Positions 19,605 through 27,096 of a stretch of DNA of 58,418 nt are shown in pieces (the stretch's first letter is position 1; every line of letters begins with the position of its first letter). This stretch comes from Thiocapsa sp. (GTDB lineage Bacteria; Pseudomonadota; Gammaproteobacteria; Chromatiales; Chromatiaceae): positions 1 to 58,418 of the forward strand of contig NZ_JAJDNA010000080.1 of the NCBI RefSeq assembly GCF_022340925.1. The letters are read 5' to 3'. The notes below the pieces were generated by a model, which was not told the origin of the DNA, did no database searches, and saw only the letters and a list, made by a program, of their open reading frames with translations. The position numbers were made by a program, and so were the translations under genes.

Positions 19605-21403
19605 GGGCTGTCCCCCCGGCTCCGAAGACCGCTCTGCCACGGTGTTCCCTGTCCGTAGGCGGCGATCATGCGCGCATAGATCCCGCCCGCGGCCGCCAGC
19701 GTTTCGTGCGTGCCCGACTCCGCGACCCGGCCGTCGTCCAGCACCAGGATGCGGTCCGCGCGGCGCACCGTGGCCAGCCGGTGCGCCACCACCAGCAGCG
19801 TGCGGTCGCGTGCCAGCTCCTCGATGCCTTCCTGGACCAGACGCTCGCTCTCGGGATCCAGGTTGGCCGTCGCCTCGTCCAGGATCACCAGTGGGGCGTC
19901 GCGCAGGAAGGCGCGGGCAAGTGCGACGCGCTGGATCTGACCGCCCGACAGACCGGCGCCACGCTCGGCGACCAGGCTGTCGTAGCCGTCGGCCATGGCC
20001 TCGATGAAGCCGTCGGCACGCGCCCGCCGCGCCGCCGCGCGCACCGCCTCCAGATCCGCGTCCGGGCGACCGAGACGGATGTTGTCCCCGATGGTCCCCT
20101 GAAAGAGCCGCGGCTGCTGGGGGACCCAGGCGAGATGCCGGCGCCAGTCCTCCAAGTCGAGCTCGGCGAGGGCCTGATCGCCGATCAGGATCCGTCCGGA
20201 GGTCGGCGCCAGGAACCCGAGCACCAGGTTGATCACGGTGGTCTTGCCAGCCCCGCTGCTCCCGACCAGCGCGACCCGGCGGCCGGCGGGTACCTCGAAG
20301 TCGACGCCGCGCAGCGCATCCCGGCCCGCTTCATAGCTGAAATGCACGTCCTCGAAACGCATCCCGAAGGGCCGCGGGGCCCTCAGTGGCTCTCGGCCGG
20401 GTGAGGTCTGCTCGGGCTCGGCATCGAGGACGCGCATCATCTGCTCGGCCGCGGCGGCCGCCGCCATGCGGGCGTGGTACTGGGTGCCCATGTTGCGCAG
20501 CGGAGCATAGAACTCTGGTGCCAGCATGAGGATGAAGAGGCCCTGCAGATAGCTGATCTTGGGGAGGGCCGTCAGCCATTCCGGCATGGGCATCACCAGC
20601 CCGTAGAGTCGAAAGCCGATGAAGACGGCGATGATGGCGATCCCGATGGCGGCAAAGAATTCGAGGACGGCCGATGAGAGAAAGGCGACCCGCAGGACCT
20701 GCATCGTGCTGCTGCGATACTCGTTGGAGATGCGCTCCACGACCTCGGCCTCCCGACGGCTCGCCCCAAAGAGCTTGAGCGTCGTCAGACCCTGGATGAC
20801 ATCGAGGAAGTGCGAGCTCATGCGGGTGAGCTGCTTCCACTGGCGCTGGTTCTTGGCCTGCGCACTCGAGCCGATGATGATCATGAAGAGCGGGATCAGG
20901 GGTGCGGTCACCAGCATGACCACCCCGGCGACCCAGTCTGCCGGGAAGACCACGATCAGGATCGCCAGGGGCAGGATCATGGTGAGGGTCATCGCCGGCA
21001 GGAAGCGGGCATAGTATCCCTCCAGGTCGTCGATGCCCTTGGTCAACGTCTCCACGAGGGCGCCGCTGCGCTCGTTGGCCAGATAGCGCGGACCGAGACG
21101 CTGCAGCTGGCGATAGATCCGGTCTCGCAGGCCGTTGCGGACGCCTGCGGCGGCCTCGAAGGCCGCCCGCTCGCCTTGCCAGACGGTCACCGCGCGAAGC
21201 ATGAACAGTGCGAGCAGCAGCCCCATCAGATGGCCGACCTCGGTGAGACCGGCCCCTTGGAAGATCACTGCGTTCAGGATCAGGGCCAGGAGCCAGGCCT
21301 GGGCGATGGCCAGCAGCCCGTGCGCCACGCCGAGCCCGATGGTGCGCGTCAGTGCGGTTCCGGCAAGCGGCCGATGGGACTTGAGCCACGCATTGACGGA
21401 CAT
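19601..21403 (-). CDS. cydD: Thiol reductant ABC exporter subunit CydD
   Basis: Partner of CydC in the cysteine/glutathione exporter. The 600-aa protein carries an N-terminal ABC transmembrane domain with the CydD-typical ERSGALVETLTKGIDDLEGY loop (about residues 112-131). The nucleotide-binding domain has Walker A ALVGSSGAGKTTVIN, signature LSGGQIQRVALARAF and Walker B LVILDEATANLD. It is first in a two-gene operon with overlapping cydC. The 276 bp between it and the upstream lipocalin gene presumably hold its promoter; no clear -35/-10 was picked out. Confidence 0.94.
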   Translation of the reverse strand: MSVNAWLKSHRPLAGTALTRTIGLGVAHGLLAIAQAWLLALILNAVIFQGAGLTEVGHLMGLLLALFMLRAVTVWQGERAAFEAAAGVRNGLRDRIYRQLQRLGPRYLANERSGALVETLTKGIDDLEGYYARFLPAMTLTMILPLAILIVVFPADWVAGVVMLVTAPLIPLFMIIIGSSAQAKNQRQWKQLTRMSSHFLDVIQGLTTLKLFGASRREAEVVERISNEYRSSTMQVLRVAFLSSAVLEFFAAIGIAIIAVFIGFRLYGLVMPMPEWLTALPKISYLQGLFILMLAPEFYAPLRNMGTQYHARMAAAAAAEQMMRVLDAEPEQTSPGREPLRAPRPFGMRFEDVHFSYEAGRDALRGVDFEVPAGRRVALVGSSGAGKTTVINLVLGFLAPTSGRILIGDQALAELDLEDWRRHLAWVPQQPRLFQGTIGDNIRLGRPDADLEAVRAAARRARADGFIEAMADGYDSLVAERGAGLSGGQIQRVALARAFLRDAPLVILDEATANLDPESERLVQEGIEELARDRTLLVVAHRLATVRRADRILVLDDGRVAESGTHETLAAAGGIYARMIAAYGQGTPWQSGLRSRGDSP

Positions 21404-21679
21404 GGTGCGATCTGCCGAGCGGTCGGTCGGATGACCCGAGTCGCGTGAGGATAAGGAAGCGGGTGCCAGCCCGGCAACGAAAAAACAGCCGGGGCGTGAG
21501 GGAGGTCAGTGTCCCAGCCTGGGTGTCCGGTTCCAGCGGCCATCCGGCGTCGCTGGCACGGCCCGCGGCGCCAGCCGGGTCAGCGTACGCCGCGGGGCGG
21601 GTCGGCAAGCCTTCCGGGGCCGGTTGGGCCCCGGGAACGAGCACAGTCGTTGCGACGGTCCGGCCCGTTGCTGGTCTGG

Positions 21680-22219
21680 TCACCCGGCCTGTCGCTGTGG
21701 GACCTTCTGGATCCTGCTGGTGTCATACCCGAGCCCGCCGACGAAGGCGAGTATCTCTTCGTACTTGGCCTGCGGGATCGCGGGCTCACGGGCCATGATC
21801 CACAGGTAGTCGCGCTTGGCACGGGCAATCACGGTGATGCTGTAATCAGGCTCCAGCCAGACGATCCGAAAATCCGCCTTGAATGGCCAGACGAACTGCA
21901 TCCACCAGAGCGCGTTGGTGGTGGTGTCACGGATGAACCCCGTCGGTCTGTGGGTCTTCACGGGGCCGTCGAAGCCGTCCTTGTTGAAGGTGAAGGTAGT
22001 GGCGATGGTGCCGTCCGGGTTCAGGGCGTACGACTCGACGGCGTTGTGGGCCCCCTTCTCCACAACGGTCGGAATGTTGGCGATCACATACCAATCTCCC
22101 ATGAAGCGCTCGAGGTCGACCTGTTTGACGGTGTCCATGGGCGCGCCTCCTTCTTCGGTGCAGCCGCTCGCGAATGCGAGCACCAGCGTTGTGAGCAGGA
22201 TTCGGGCGATCGGCTTCAT
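21680..22219 (-). CDS. blc: Outer-membrane lipocalin Blc
   Basis: Bacterial lipocalins bind fatty acids or lysophospholipids in the outer membrane and are linked to membrane stress. The 179-aa protein has a lipoprotein signal with lipobox ASGC (Cys about residue 20). The lipocalin block is FMGDWYVIANIPTVVEKGAHN, with W in the conserved GxW. YLWIMAREPAIPQAKYEEIL matches the C-terminal region of Blc. Its ATG overlaps the stop of the upstream DUF6134 gene (22216-22219). In other gammaproteobacteria this set (lipocalin, DUF6134, DUF2878, DUF1295) accompanies cyclopropane-fatty-acid synthase and a sigma-E/ChrR pair; those are absent here. Confidence 0.92.
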   Translation of the reverse strand: MKPIARILLTTLVLAFASGCTEEGGAPMDTVKQVDLERFMGDWYVIANIPTVVEKGAHNAVESYALNPDGTIATTFTFNKDGFDGPVKTHRPTGFIRDTTTNALWWMQFVWPFKADFRIVWLEPDYSITVIARAKRDYLWIMAREPAIPQAKYEEILAFVGGLGYDTSRIQKVPQRQAG

Positions 22220-22878
22220 GTCGGCGCGATCCGCTGGTAACGCAGGGTCTTGCCCTTGCCGGTATCGCTTTCCAGTCCGATCCAGCCGTACTCGTCAGAG
22301 TACCAGAGGATCAGGTCCAGCGCGTCGGTGCTGAGCTTGTACCGGGTGGCCGTAACCTCTTCAGCTCCGAAGGAGACAGCCTCCGTCCCTTGGGCCATGA
22401 CCTCGACCGGGATCAGCTCTCCGGTCTGGGGGTTGAGGAGCCGATCCTGCCGCAGGAAGTCGCGATCCCAATAGGCAAAGGTCATGACACAGCCGGACAG
22501 GCGCCGCGATTCGCCGTTGACGGTCAGGGCAAGCGCCTCGCCTAGACCTTCGCCGCGGACGCGATAGTCTTTGCCGTTGTCGTCGGTGCTGGCAATGATC
22601 TTCTCCAGGCATCCGTTGCGCCAGGTCTCCTGGCTCTGATGCCGGTATCGATAGGCGGTGAAGATCCAGAAGTCGATCTCGAAGCTGGCCCGACTCAGCA
22701 CCTGCGCGGTGTCGCCGAGCGAGCGGATATCGAAACTGTGCTCGCCGATCGGGTCCTCGTCCAGGAAGACCTTGAAGCGCAGCGTCTCCGGCTCGCCGGT
22801 GCTCGATCCGGCGGGGGCGATGCCGATCAGCCATGCCGCCGCGGTGGCGATCAGGAAACCTCGTCTTCGCTTGGTCAT
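22216..22878 (-). CDS. DUF6134-type secreted protein
   Basis: A 220-residue exported protein. A signal peptide (MTKRRRGFLIATAAAWLIGI) is followed by a beta-rich body of the DUF6134 type, with the family-like blocks FKVFLDEDPIGEHSFDI, CVMTFAYWDRDFLRQDRLLN and ATRYKLSTDALDLILWY. Molecular function is unknown. The gene starts the leftward DUF6134-blc pair with an ATGA overlap. In related genomes it travels with lipid-modification genes, so a role in lipid or photo-oxidative stress is plausible but unproven. Confidence 0.75.
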   Translation of the reverse strand: MTKRRRGFLIATAAAWLIGIAPAGSSTGEPETLRFKVFLDEDPIGEHSFDIRSLGDTAQVLSRASFEIDFWIFTAYRYRHQSQETWRNGCLEKIIASTDDNGKDYRVRGEGLGEALALTVNGESRRLSGCVMTFAYWDRDFLRQDRLLNPQTGELIPVEVMAQGTEAVSFGAEEVTATRYKLSTDALDLILWYSDEYGWIGLESDTGKGKTLRYQRIAPT

Positions 22879-22906
22879 CTCAATTTCCGGTTTTCGGGTT
22901 GTTCGG

Positions 22907-23010
22907 GGCCGGAGGCCACGGCCTGTTCAGGCACCTCGGTGTCCGGCCATGGCGCCTTCCGAGCGTCGCGTCTCGCGGAAGGCGAGATGATGATGGCCCG
23001 GATGGCCACG
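22907..23010. repeat. Dispersed ~105-bp repeat, copy A
   Basis: This stretch is clearly similar to 40175-40279. Shared blocks include TGTTCAGGCACCTC, GCCTTCCGAG, GTCGCGTC and GGAAGGCG. The centre is an inverted repeat, GCCTTCCG...CGGAAGGC. It sits just upstream of the DUF6134 gene and directly abuts the decayed DUF1295 remnant. Confidence 0.85.
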
Positions 23011-23012
23011 GA

Positions 23013-23224
23013 TCAGCATCGCCTCGCCTGCTGCGGCGGCCACGGGAAGAAGGCGTTGGTGAGCTGCATGTCGTCACGGTCCGCCGGGCGAAGCTGCTGA
23101 ACAGCCTGACTCCTTCAGGGCGATCCCCGAGGCCCGCAGCAGCAGGTAAGGTCACCAGGACCGGCGAGACGATGGTCCACCAGCCCCCGGCCGCCGCGAG
23201 CAGATAGAGCTCGAGATCAGACAT
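23013..23224 (-). pseudogene. C-terminal remnant of a DUF1295 (steroid-reductase-like) gene, frameshifted
   Basis: Reading from the ATG at 23224 gives LYLLAAAGGWWTIVSPVLVT, the penultimate helix of DUF1295 proteins. A one-base shift is then needed to continue as LLLRASGIALKE. A second shift restores RPADRDDMQLTNAFFPWPP before a stop at 23013-23015. All three pieces match the conserved DUF1295 C-terminus in order, but no single frame encodes them and the first ~190 residues are missing. It overlaps the end of DUF2878 by 8 bp, the gene order seen in intact clusters. A dispersed repeat abuts the 3' end. Confidence 0.75.
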
Positions 23225-23798
23225 GCGGGCGGCTCCCGGCCAGGATTCGCTGCGGCGATGAAGCGGGTTTGGGGAAACCTGAGCCGTTGAATTGTCGCGC
23301 GATCCATGCGCCGAGGGGCATGAGGAAGGACCAGCCGCCGGCAAGGACGGCCATGCTCACGAGCAGATCCGGAAAACGCACGCCTCCCAGCTTTGCACCG
23401 GCGTAATAGGCGAGCGGCCCGCCGACCGCCCCGAAGAGGGTCGCCAGATACCATCGCCCCTTCAACCAGGCGAGGGCGACATTGAGGGTGGTGGCAAAGG
23501 AGACCCACATCGCAATGATCCACACCGGCGCCAGCCAGGGCAGGATCATCCCCGACGGGTACTCGAGGAAACCGAAGCGCACCAGCAGTCCGTCCCAGAG
23601 CGCGCCGATGATGCCGACGATCACCAAAAGGGCGGCCTCTCGTGCCCAGTCGCTCGACAGCCGGAGGTGCAGGGCGGCGACCAGCGCCACGACGCCCACC
23701 CCGAGCCAAGGCAGGTCATGGGCTCCGCCCAGCACGCAGGCGAGCCAGCCGATCTGGAAGGCGATGAGGTTGCAGACGAGTCTGATGGTGTCGTTCAT
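23217..23798 (-). CDS. DUF2878 integral membrane protein
   Basis: A 193-residue membrane protein with about six hydrophobic segments and the DUF2878 pattern: NLIAFQIGWLACVLGG at the start, IIGALWDGLLVRFGFLEYP in the middle, and MWVSFATTLNVALAWLKGR. ATG 23798 (MNDTIRL) begins the conserved N-terminus; the 19 upstream codons to 23855 do not. Function is unknown. The family is linked by neighbourhood to cyclopropane-fatty-acid and ChrR-regulated clusters. The downstream DUF1295 gene has decayed, so part of this pathway may be lost here. Confidence 0.85.
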   Translation of the reverse strand: MNDTIRLVCNLIAFQIGWLACVLGGAHDLPWLGVGVVALVAALHLRLSSDWAREAALLVIVGIIGALWDGLLVRFGFLEYPSGMILPWLAPVWIIAMWVSFATTLNVALAWLKGRWYLATLFGAVGGPLAYYAGAKLGGVRFPDLLVSMAVLAGGWSFLMPLGAWIARQFNGSGFPKPASSPQRILAGSRPHV

Positions 23799-23972
23799 GT
23801 GTGGCGGGTCGACTCTCGGATACAGCAAAGGTGATGTCCAATTCCAGGGACACAAGACACCCCGGAGGAGGTCCGCGCACTGCTTGCATACGCGTGCATC
23901 CGGCGCGCCTCTGGTATGATCGGCCCGCTGAACGTTCGGCTTACGCTCATCATGCCCACAAGGAGATCGCCG

Positions 23973-24647
23973 ATGACATCAGGTGTTTTGAATCGCTTTG
24001 CCGCTTCCGCGACCGCCGCCGTCCTGGTCGTGGGCTGCGCGGCGGATGGGTCCGGGATGACCGAGACCGGCGCCGGCGCGGCAATCGGCACTGCCACGGG
24101 CGCGGCCGCCGGGGCGCTGATCGGCTCGCTCGGCGCCAATGCGGGGCGTGGTGCCCTGATCGGGGCGGTGGGCGGGGCGCTCGCCGGGGGCATGGTGGGC
24201 GCGTACATGCAGGAGCAGCGCCGCGATTTCGAGAAGGCGCTGGCCAGTGAGATTGCGAGCGGCCTGGTCGTCGTCGAGCCGTTGCAGAACAACCAATTGT
24301 TGGTCCGCATGACGGGCGCGACGGCCTTCGGGGTGGATTCCGCGCAGATCCAGCCAGGTTTCTACAGCACGATGGATACCATCTCGGGCATCGTCCGCAA
24401 GTACGGCAAGACCGAGCTCGCGATCTCCGGCCACACCGACAGCACCGGCTCGGCCGAGCACAATCAGCTGCTCTCCGAGCGGCGCGCCGGCGCGGTGCAG
24501 GCCTATATGGAGTCCGACGGGGTCATTCCGGAACGCATCAGCGCCCGCGGCTACGGGAAGTCCCAGCCGATCGCCTCGAACGAGACGGACGAGGGCCGCC
24601 GCCTCAATCGCCGCGTCGACATCGTCATCATCCCGATCACCGCCTGA
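23973..24647 (+). CDS. OmpA-family lipoprotein with glycine-zipper domain
   Basis: Probably anchors the outer membrane to peptidoglycan. The 224-aa protein has a lipoprotein-type signal (lipobox region VLVVGC, Cys about residue 21). A long Gly/Ala zipper (about residues 33-75, GxxxG repeats such as GAAAGALIGSLGANAGRG) follows. The C-terminal OmpA domain shows SGHTDSTGSAEHNQLLSERR and ends in the peptidoglycan-binding NRRVDI. ATG 23973 is chosen because AAGGAGAT lies 7 nt upstream; the longer frame from 23916 lacks both signal and ribosome-binding site. It converges on the nif operon across a hairpin. Confidence 0.92.
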   Translation: MTSGVLNRFAASATAAVLVVGCAADGSGMTETGAGAAIGTATGAAAGALIGSLGANAGRGALIGAVGGALAGGMVGAYMQEQRRDFEKALASEIASGLVVVEPLQNNQLLVRMTGATAFGVDSAQIQPGFYSTMDTISGIVRKYGKTELAISGHTDSTGSAEHNQLLSERRAGAVQAYMESDGVIPERISARGYGKSQPIASNETDEGRRLNRRVDIVIIPITA

Positions 24648-24661
24648 TCACTTCGGCCGCG

Positions 24662-24700
24662 GGCTCGGCGCAAGCGGCGTCGGCCGCAGTGCGCCGAGCC
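24662..24700. terminator. Hairpin between convergent genes, possible bidirectional terminator
   Basis: An 11-bp perfect inverted repeat GGCTCGGCGCA/TGCGCCGAGCC (24662-24672 and 24690-24700) encloses a second GC stem. It lies between the convergent OmpA lipoprotein gene and fdxB, the end of the nif operon. There is no T-tract on either strand, so intrinsic termination is not certain. Confidence 0.45.
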
Positions 24701-24735
24701 ACGCTCCGGGTCCCGACGCACGGGCCAGCCCTCCG

Positions 24736-25050
24736 CTACGCCGCCGCGGCCAGCGGCTGGTGGGACAGACACTTCTTCGGGCAAACCCGCGAGCAGGCCT
24801 GACAGCCGATGCAGTCGAGCGCATCCTTGAGGTTCATCACCATCCCTGGCGCCTCGTCGAAGTCGTCGTCGTCACCCTCGTCCTCGAGCGCGTCCAGGTC
24901 GAGGTCGTCGCGGTCGACCAGCTCGAAGACGTCGCGGGGGCAGACCTTGTAGCAGCGACCGCAGCCGATGCAGTGATTTTGGTTGATGTCGATCACGAAC
25001 GCGGGCGTCCATTCGCCGCCGCCGCGGGTGATGCCGGTGATCACACTCAT
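24736..25050 (-). CDS. fdxB: Nif-associated 2[4Fe-4S] ferredoxin (ferredoxin III, FdxB)
   Basis: A low-potential ferredoxin thought to supply electrons to nitrogenase or to cofactor assembly. The 104-aa protein has two cluster motifs, CIGCGRCYKVCP (about residues 32-43) and CIGCQACSRVCPKKC (about 84-98). An acidic linker between them (DLDLDALEDEGDDDDFDEA) is characteristic of nif-specific ferredoxin III. ATG 25050 (MSVITGITRGG) matches the family N-terminus and has GGAGAGGC upstream; the longer frame to 25221 is out of register with known starts. It is the last gene of the leftward nif operon, 25 bp after the CCE_0567-like gene. Confidence 0.93.
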   Translation of the reverse strand: MSVITGITRGGGEWTPAFVIDINQNHCIGCGRCYKVCPRDVFELVDRDDLDLDALEDEGDDDDFDEAPGMVMNLKDALDCIGCQACSRVCPKKCLSHQPLAAAA

Positions 25051-25075
25051 GTGAGCCTCTCCATCGTAGGTCCGG

Positions 25076-25294
25076 TTATGCGTCGTTGGCGGCCTGGGCC
25101 GCCTTGAGTCTGGCATTTGCCTCGGCCCAGGCGTGACACGCGTCGTAGGCGGCCTGGGCGATGGCGGGGATCTCCTGGTAGGCCGCGGGCAGGCGATCCT
25201 CGACCAGGTCGTGCAGCTCACCGGCCCGCTCGCTGGCGATCCGTTTCGCCTTGCCGACGGCCTTCTCCAAGGCCCTGATTTCGTCTGGTGTCAT
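25076..25294 (-). CDS. Small nif-associated helical protein (CCE_0567/DUF683 type)
   Basis: A 72-residue, all-helical protein. It begins MTPDEIRALEKAVGKAKRIA and continues LHDLVEDRLPAAYQEIPAIA, followed by YDACHAWAEANARLKAA. This is the pattern of the CCE_0567/DUF683 nif-cluster family, whose cyanobacterial member was reported as a metal-binding dimeric helical hairpin. The conserved Cys-His pair (ACHAW) near residue 54 is present. It starts 5 bp after nafX and is followed by fdxB, the standard nifX-nafX-DUF683-fdxB order. Its exact role in nitrogen fixation is unknown. Confidence 0.88.
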   Translation of the reverse strand: MTPDEIRALEKAVGKAKRIASERAGELHDLVEDRLPAAYQEIPAIAQAAYDACHAWAEANARLKAAQAANDA

Positions 25295-25299
25295 CGCGG

Positions 25300-25773
25300 T
25301 CAGAGCCCCGCGACCCTTGAGTGCTCGCCGATCAGCTCGAGCGCGATCGACAGGATCTTGTCCGCCTCGTCCTTCATCTTGGAGAGCGTCGGGAAACCGA
25401 ACCTGTGCACATCGCGCAGTGTTCGGTCCATCACCACCAGCTTGCCGACCGTGATCAGGGCGCGTCCGAAGCCCTCGTGCGTCAGATGCACGAGCGGGAC
25501 GGCCATGAGTCCGCATTCGGACTCGATCATGGCCGAGATCGCGTTGTAGAAGGCCTTGACCCGGGCGACGACGGTCTCGTCCGGATCGCCCACCAGGGGG
25601 ATCTCCTGCCGTTTCTCTTTGGTGAGGATGAAGGGCTCCAGGATCTCCGCGTCGGAGAGTCCGTCATAGGCGCCGTAGGGGTCGATTGCGCGCGTCTGGC
25701 GCACCATCTCGACGACGAAATCGGACTGCATCAGTCCCTGGTCATCGGCGGTCGCGGCAAGCGTCTCAGTCAT
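25300..25773 (-). CDS. nafX: NifX-associated nitrogen fixation protein (DUF269, NafX)
   Basis: A 157-residue DUF269 protein found only beside nifX. Recognisable blocks are FVVEMVRQTRAIDPYGAYD (about residues 19-37), ILEPFILTKEKRQEIPLVGD, VKAFYNAISAMIESECGLM and LVVMDRTLRDVHRFGFPT. It is believed to help FeMo-cofactor assembly or carry its precursors. The RBS AAGAGAG precedes the ATG. Unusually, 192 bp plus an RseC-like gene separate it from nifX; normally nafX follows nifX closely. A short GC hairpin (25796-25814) lies in its 5' leader. Confidence 0.93.
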   Translation of the reverse strand: MTETLAATADDQGLMQSDFVVEMVRQTRAIDPYGAYDGLSDAEILEPFILTKEKRQEIPLVGDPDETVVARVKAFYNAISAMIESECGLMAVPLVHLTHEGFGRALITVGKLVVMDRTLRDVHRFGFPTLSKMKDEADKILSIALELIGEHSRVAGL

Positions 25774-25965
25774 GTTGATGCTCTCTTTTGGATGAGGCGT
25801 CCGCTGCGGACGCCCGGTGTTGACAAGGTCCTGTTTGAGCCACGAAGGCGCAACAGAGCGCTCCCAGAACCGGTCTCTTGTCGGGTCGTCGTGAGCGGGT
25901 CGCCGGTTGACGGGGGCCGCTAGCCCGATCAGGGCAATCCCGGGCGTCGTGCGCCCCGTTGCGGC
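25774..25965. other. Gap inside the nif operon with a short hairpin
   Basis: 192 bp separate the RseC-like gene from nafX. The palindrome GGCGTCC-GCTGC-GGACGCC (25796-25814) lies just upstream of the nafX ribosome-binding site. No sigma-54 -24/-12 element or T-tract is visible, so it is neither an obvious promoter nor a terminator. Confidence 0.5.
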
Positions 25966-26436
25966 TCAAACAAGCCCCGACCTTCGGTCAGCGGACCCCA
26001 GTACAGCCGCACCGCGGCGCACCAGGACCGGGCGATAGCGCGCGCGCGTCGAGCGACCGCCGGTCAGTCGACCGCTCAGCCAGAGTCCGATGCCCAGGCC
26101 GGTGAGTCCGCCCAGGGCCACCGTTTCCTCGTTCGCGCCGAGCGCCGTGGCCAGGGCCGCGCAGGCAACCAGGACGACCAGAGGGACCAGGTAGGCGACC
26201 AGCGAGGCTCGCACCAGCGTCGCGTCCGGGATCCCGATCACGATCCGCTCGCCGACGCAAAGCCCTTGCGTGTCAGCGATCTGCAGCCGGCTTCGCGATC
26301 CGCCGAACAGCTTGGCGAGGACGGATGTCCCGCAGCTCCCGGCACTCTCGCAGTGCCCGCACGCGGTCTGTCGGACGGTCTCCACCCAGGCGCAACCCAC
26401 GCCAAGCTCGACCACGGTCGCCGGCGTCTCGATCAT
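25966..26436 (-). CDS. SoxR-reducing-system RseC/MucC-like membrane redox protein
   Basis: RseC-family proteins are small inner-membrane proteins with a cytoplasmic Cys cluster. E. coli RseC works with the Rsx (Rnf-type) electron-transfer complex to keep SoxR reduced. This 156-aa copy starts MIETPATVVELGVGCAWVET and carries the Cys motif CGHCESAGSCGT (about residues 26-37). Two membrane helices follow (about 80-100 and 108-125) and then a basic tail. Its ATG overlaps the nifX stop (26433-26436, ATGA), so it is translated as part of the nif operon. That context suggests a nitrogenase-related, perhaps Rnf-linked, electron-transfer role; this is inference. Confidence 0.88.
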   Translation of the reverse strand: MIETPATVVELGVGCAWVETVRQTACGHCESAGSCGTSVLAKLFGGSRSRLQIADTQGLCVGERIVIGIPDATLVRASLVAYLVPLVVLVACAALATALGANEETVALGGLTGLGIGLWLSGRLTGGRSTRARYRPVLVRRGAAVLGSADRRSGLV

Positions 26437-26918
26437 TCGTGCCAACCCTCCGCCTCCATCGCGTCGAAACGGCGATCGCGATTCGGCTCGCGGCCGGCGA
26501 TGGCCCGCGCGAGCCAGGCGCTCGGCCCGTCCCGCAGATCCTGCTGTAGATCGCGGATCAAGCGGTTGACCGAGGTGCCGGGGCTGACCTTGATCGGCTG
26601 GATCCCCTGCGCGCGCAGCTGGCTGACGGCTGAGGCGCCGACCGCCTCGCAGTAGACGACGACGCACCCCTGCAGCGCCGCGATCCTGGCGCCCAGCTTG
26701 TTCTCGTTGCCGTTCATGTCGCACCGTGCAAACTGGATGACCTCGACGAGCTGGTGCCCCTGGGGCTCGATCGTATGGACGACGAAGGACTCGGCCGCGC
26801 CGAAATGCTGATCGATCTGCCTCATGTCCGAGCTGGCGAAGGCGGCCTTGATCCGGGTCTGCATCGCTGCCGCCTCGCCGCTCCTACCCAGGAGTGTCAA
26901 TCGTCGTTCCAGTGCCAT
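26433..26918 (-). CDS. nifX: Nitrogen fixation protein NifX
   Basis: NifX binds FeMo-co precursors (NifB-co, VK-cluster) between NifB and NifEN. The 161-aa protein contains the dinitrogenase iron-molybdenum cofactor-binding fold: IKAAFASSDMRQIDQHFGAA (about residues 23-42), then RIAALQGCVVVYCEAVGASA and LRAQGIQPIKVSPGTSVNRLI. Length and motifs are normal. It lies 178 bp downstream of nifN in the same orientation and overlaps the RseC-like gene by 4 bp. Confidence 0.94.
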   Translation of the reverse strand: MALERRLTLLGRSGEAAAMQTRIKAAFASSDMRQIDQHFGAAESFVVHTIEPQGHQLVEVIQFARCDMNGNENKLGARIAALQGCVVVYCEAVGASAVSQLRAQGIQPIKVSPGTSVNRLIRDLQQDLRDGPSAWLARAIAGREPNRDRRFDAMEAEGWHE

Positions 26919-27096
26919 CAGAGCCTCCGGTGCTGAAGCCGCGTCCGGTGTCGAGCCCCGTGTCTTGACAGGCCGTGACCCGATTGCAGACCATGTGGCG
27001 CATGGTGAACGCGCTTGAATAAGGGCATCATCTAAACCGCATCTCTCCGGGGTCGTTGTTTACGCAGAGGCCGGGCTCACCTTCACTCGTCGCGCC

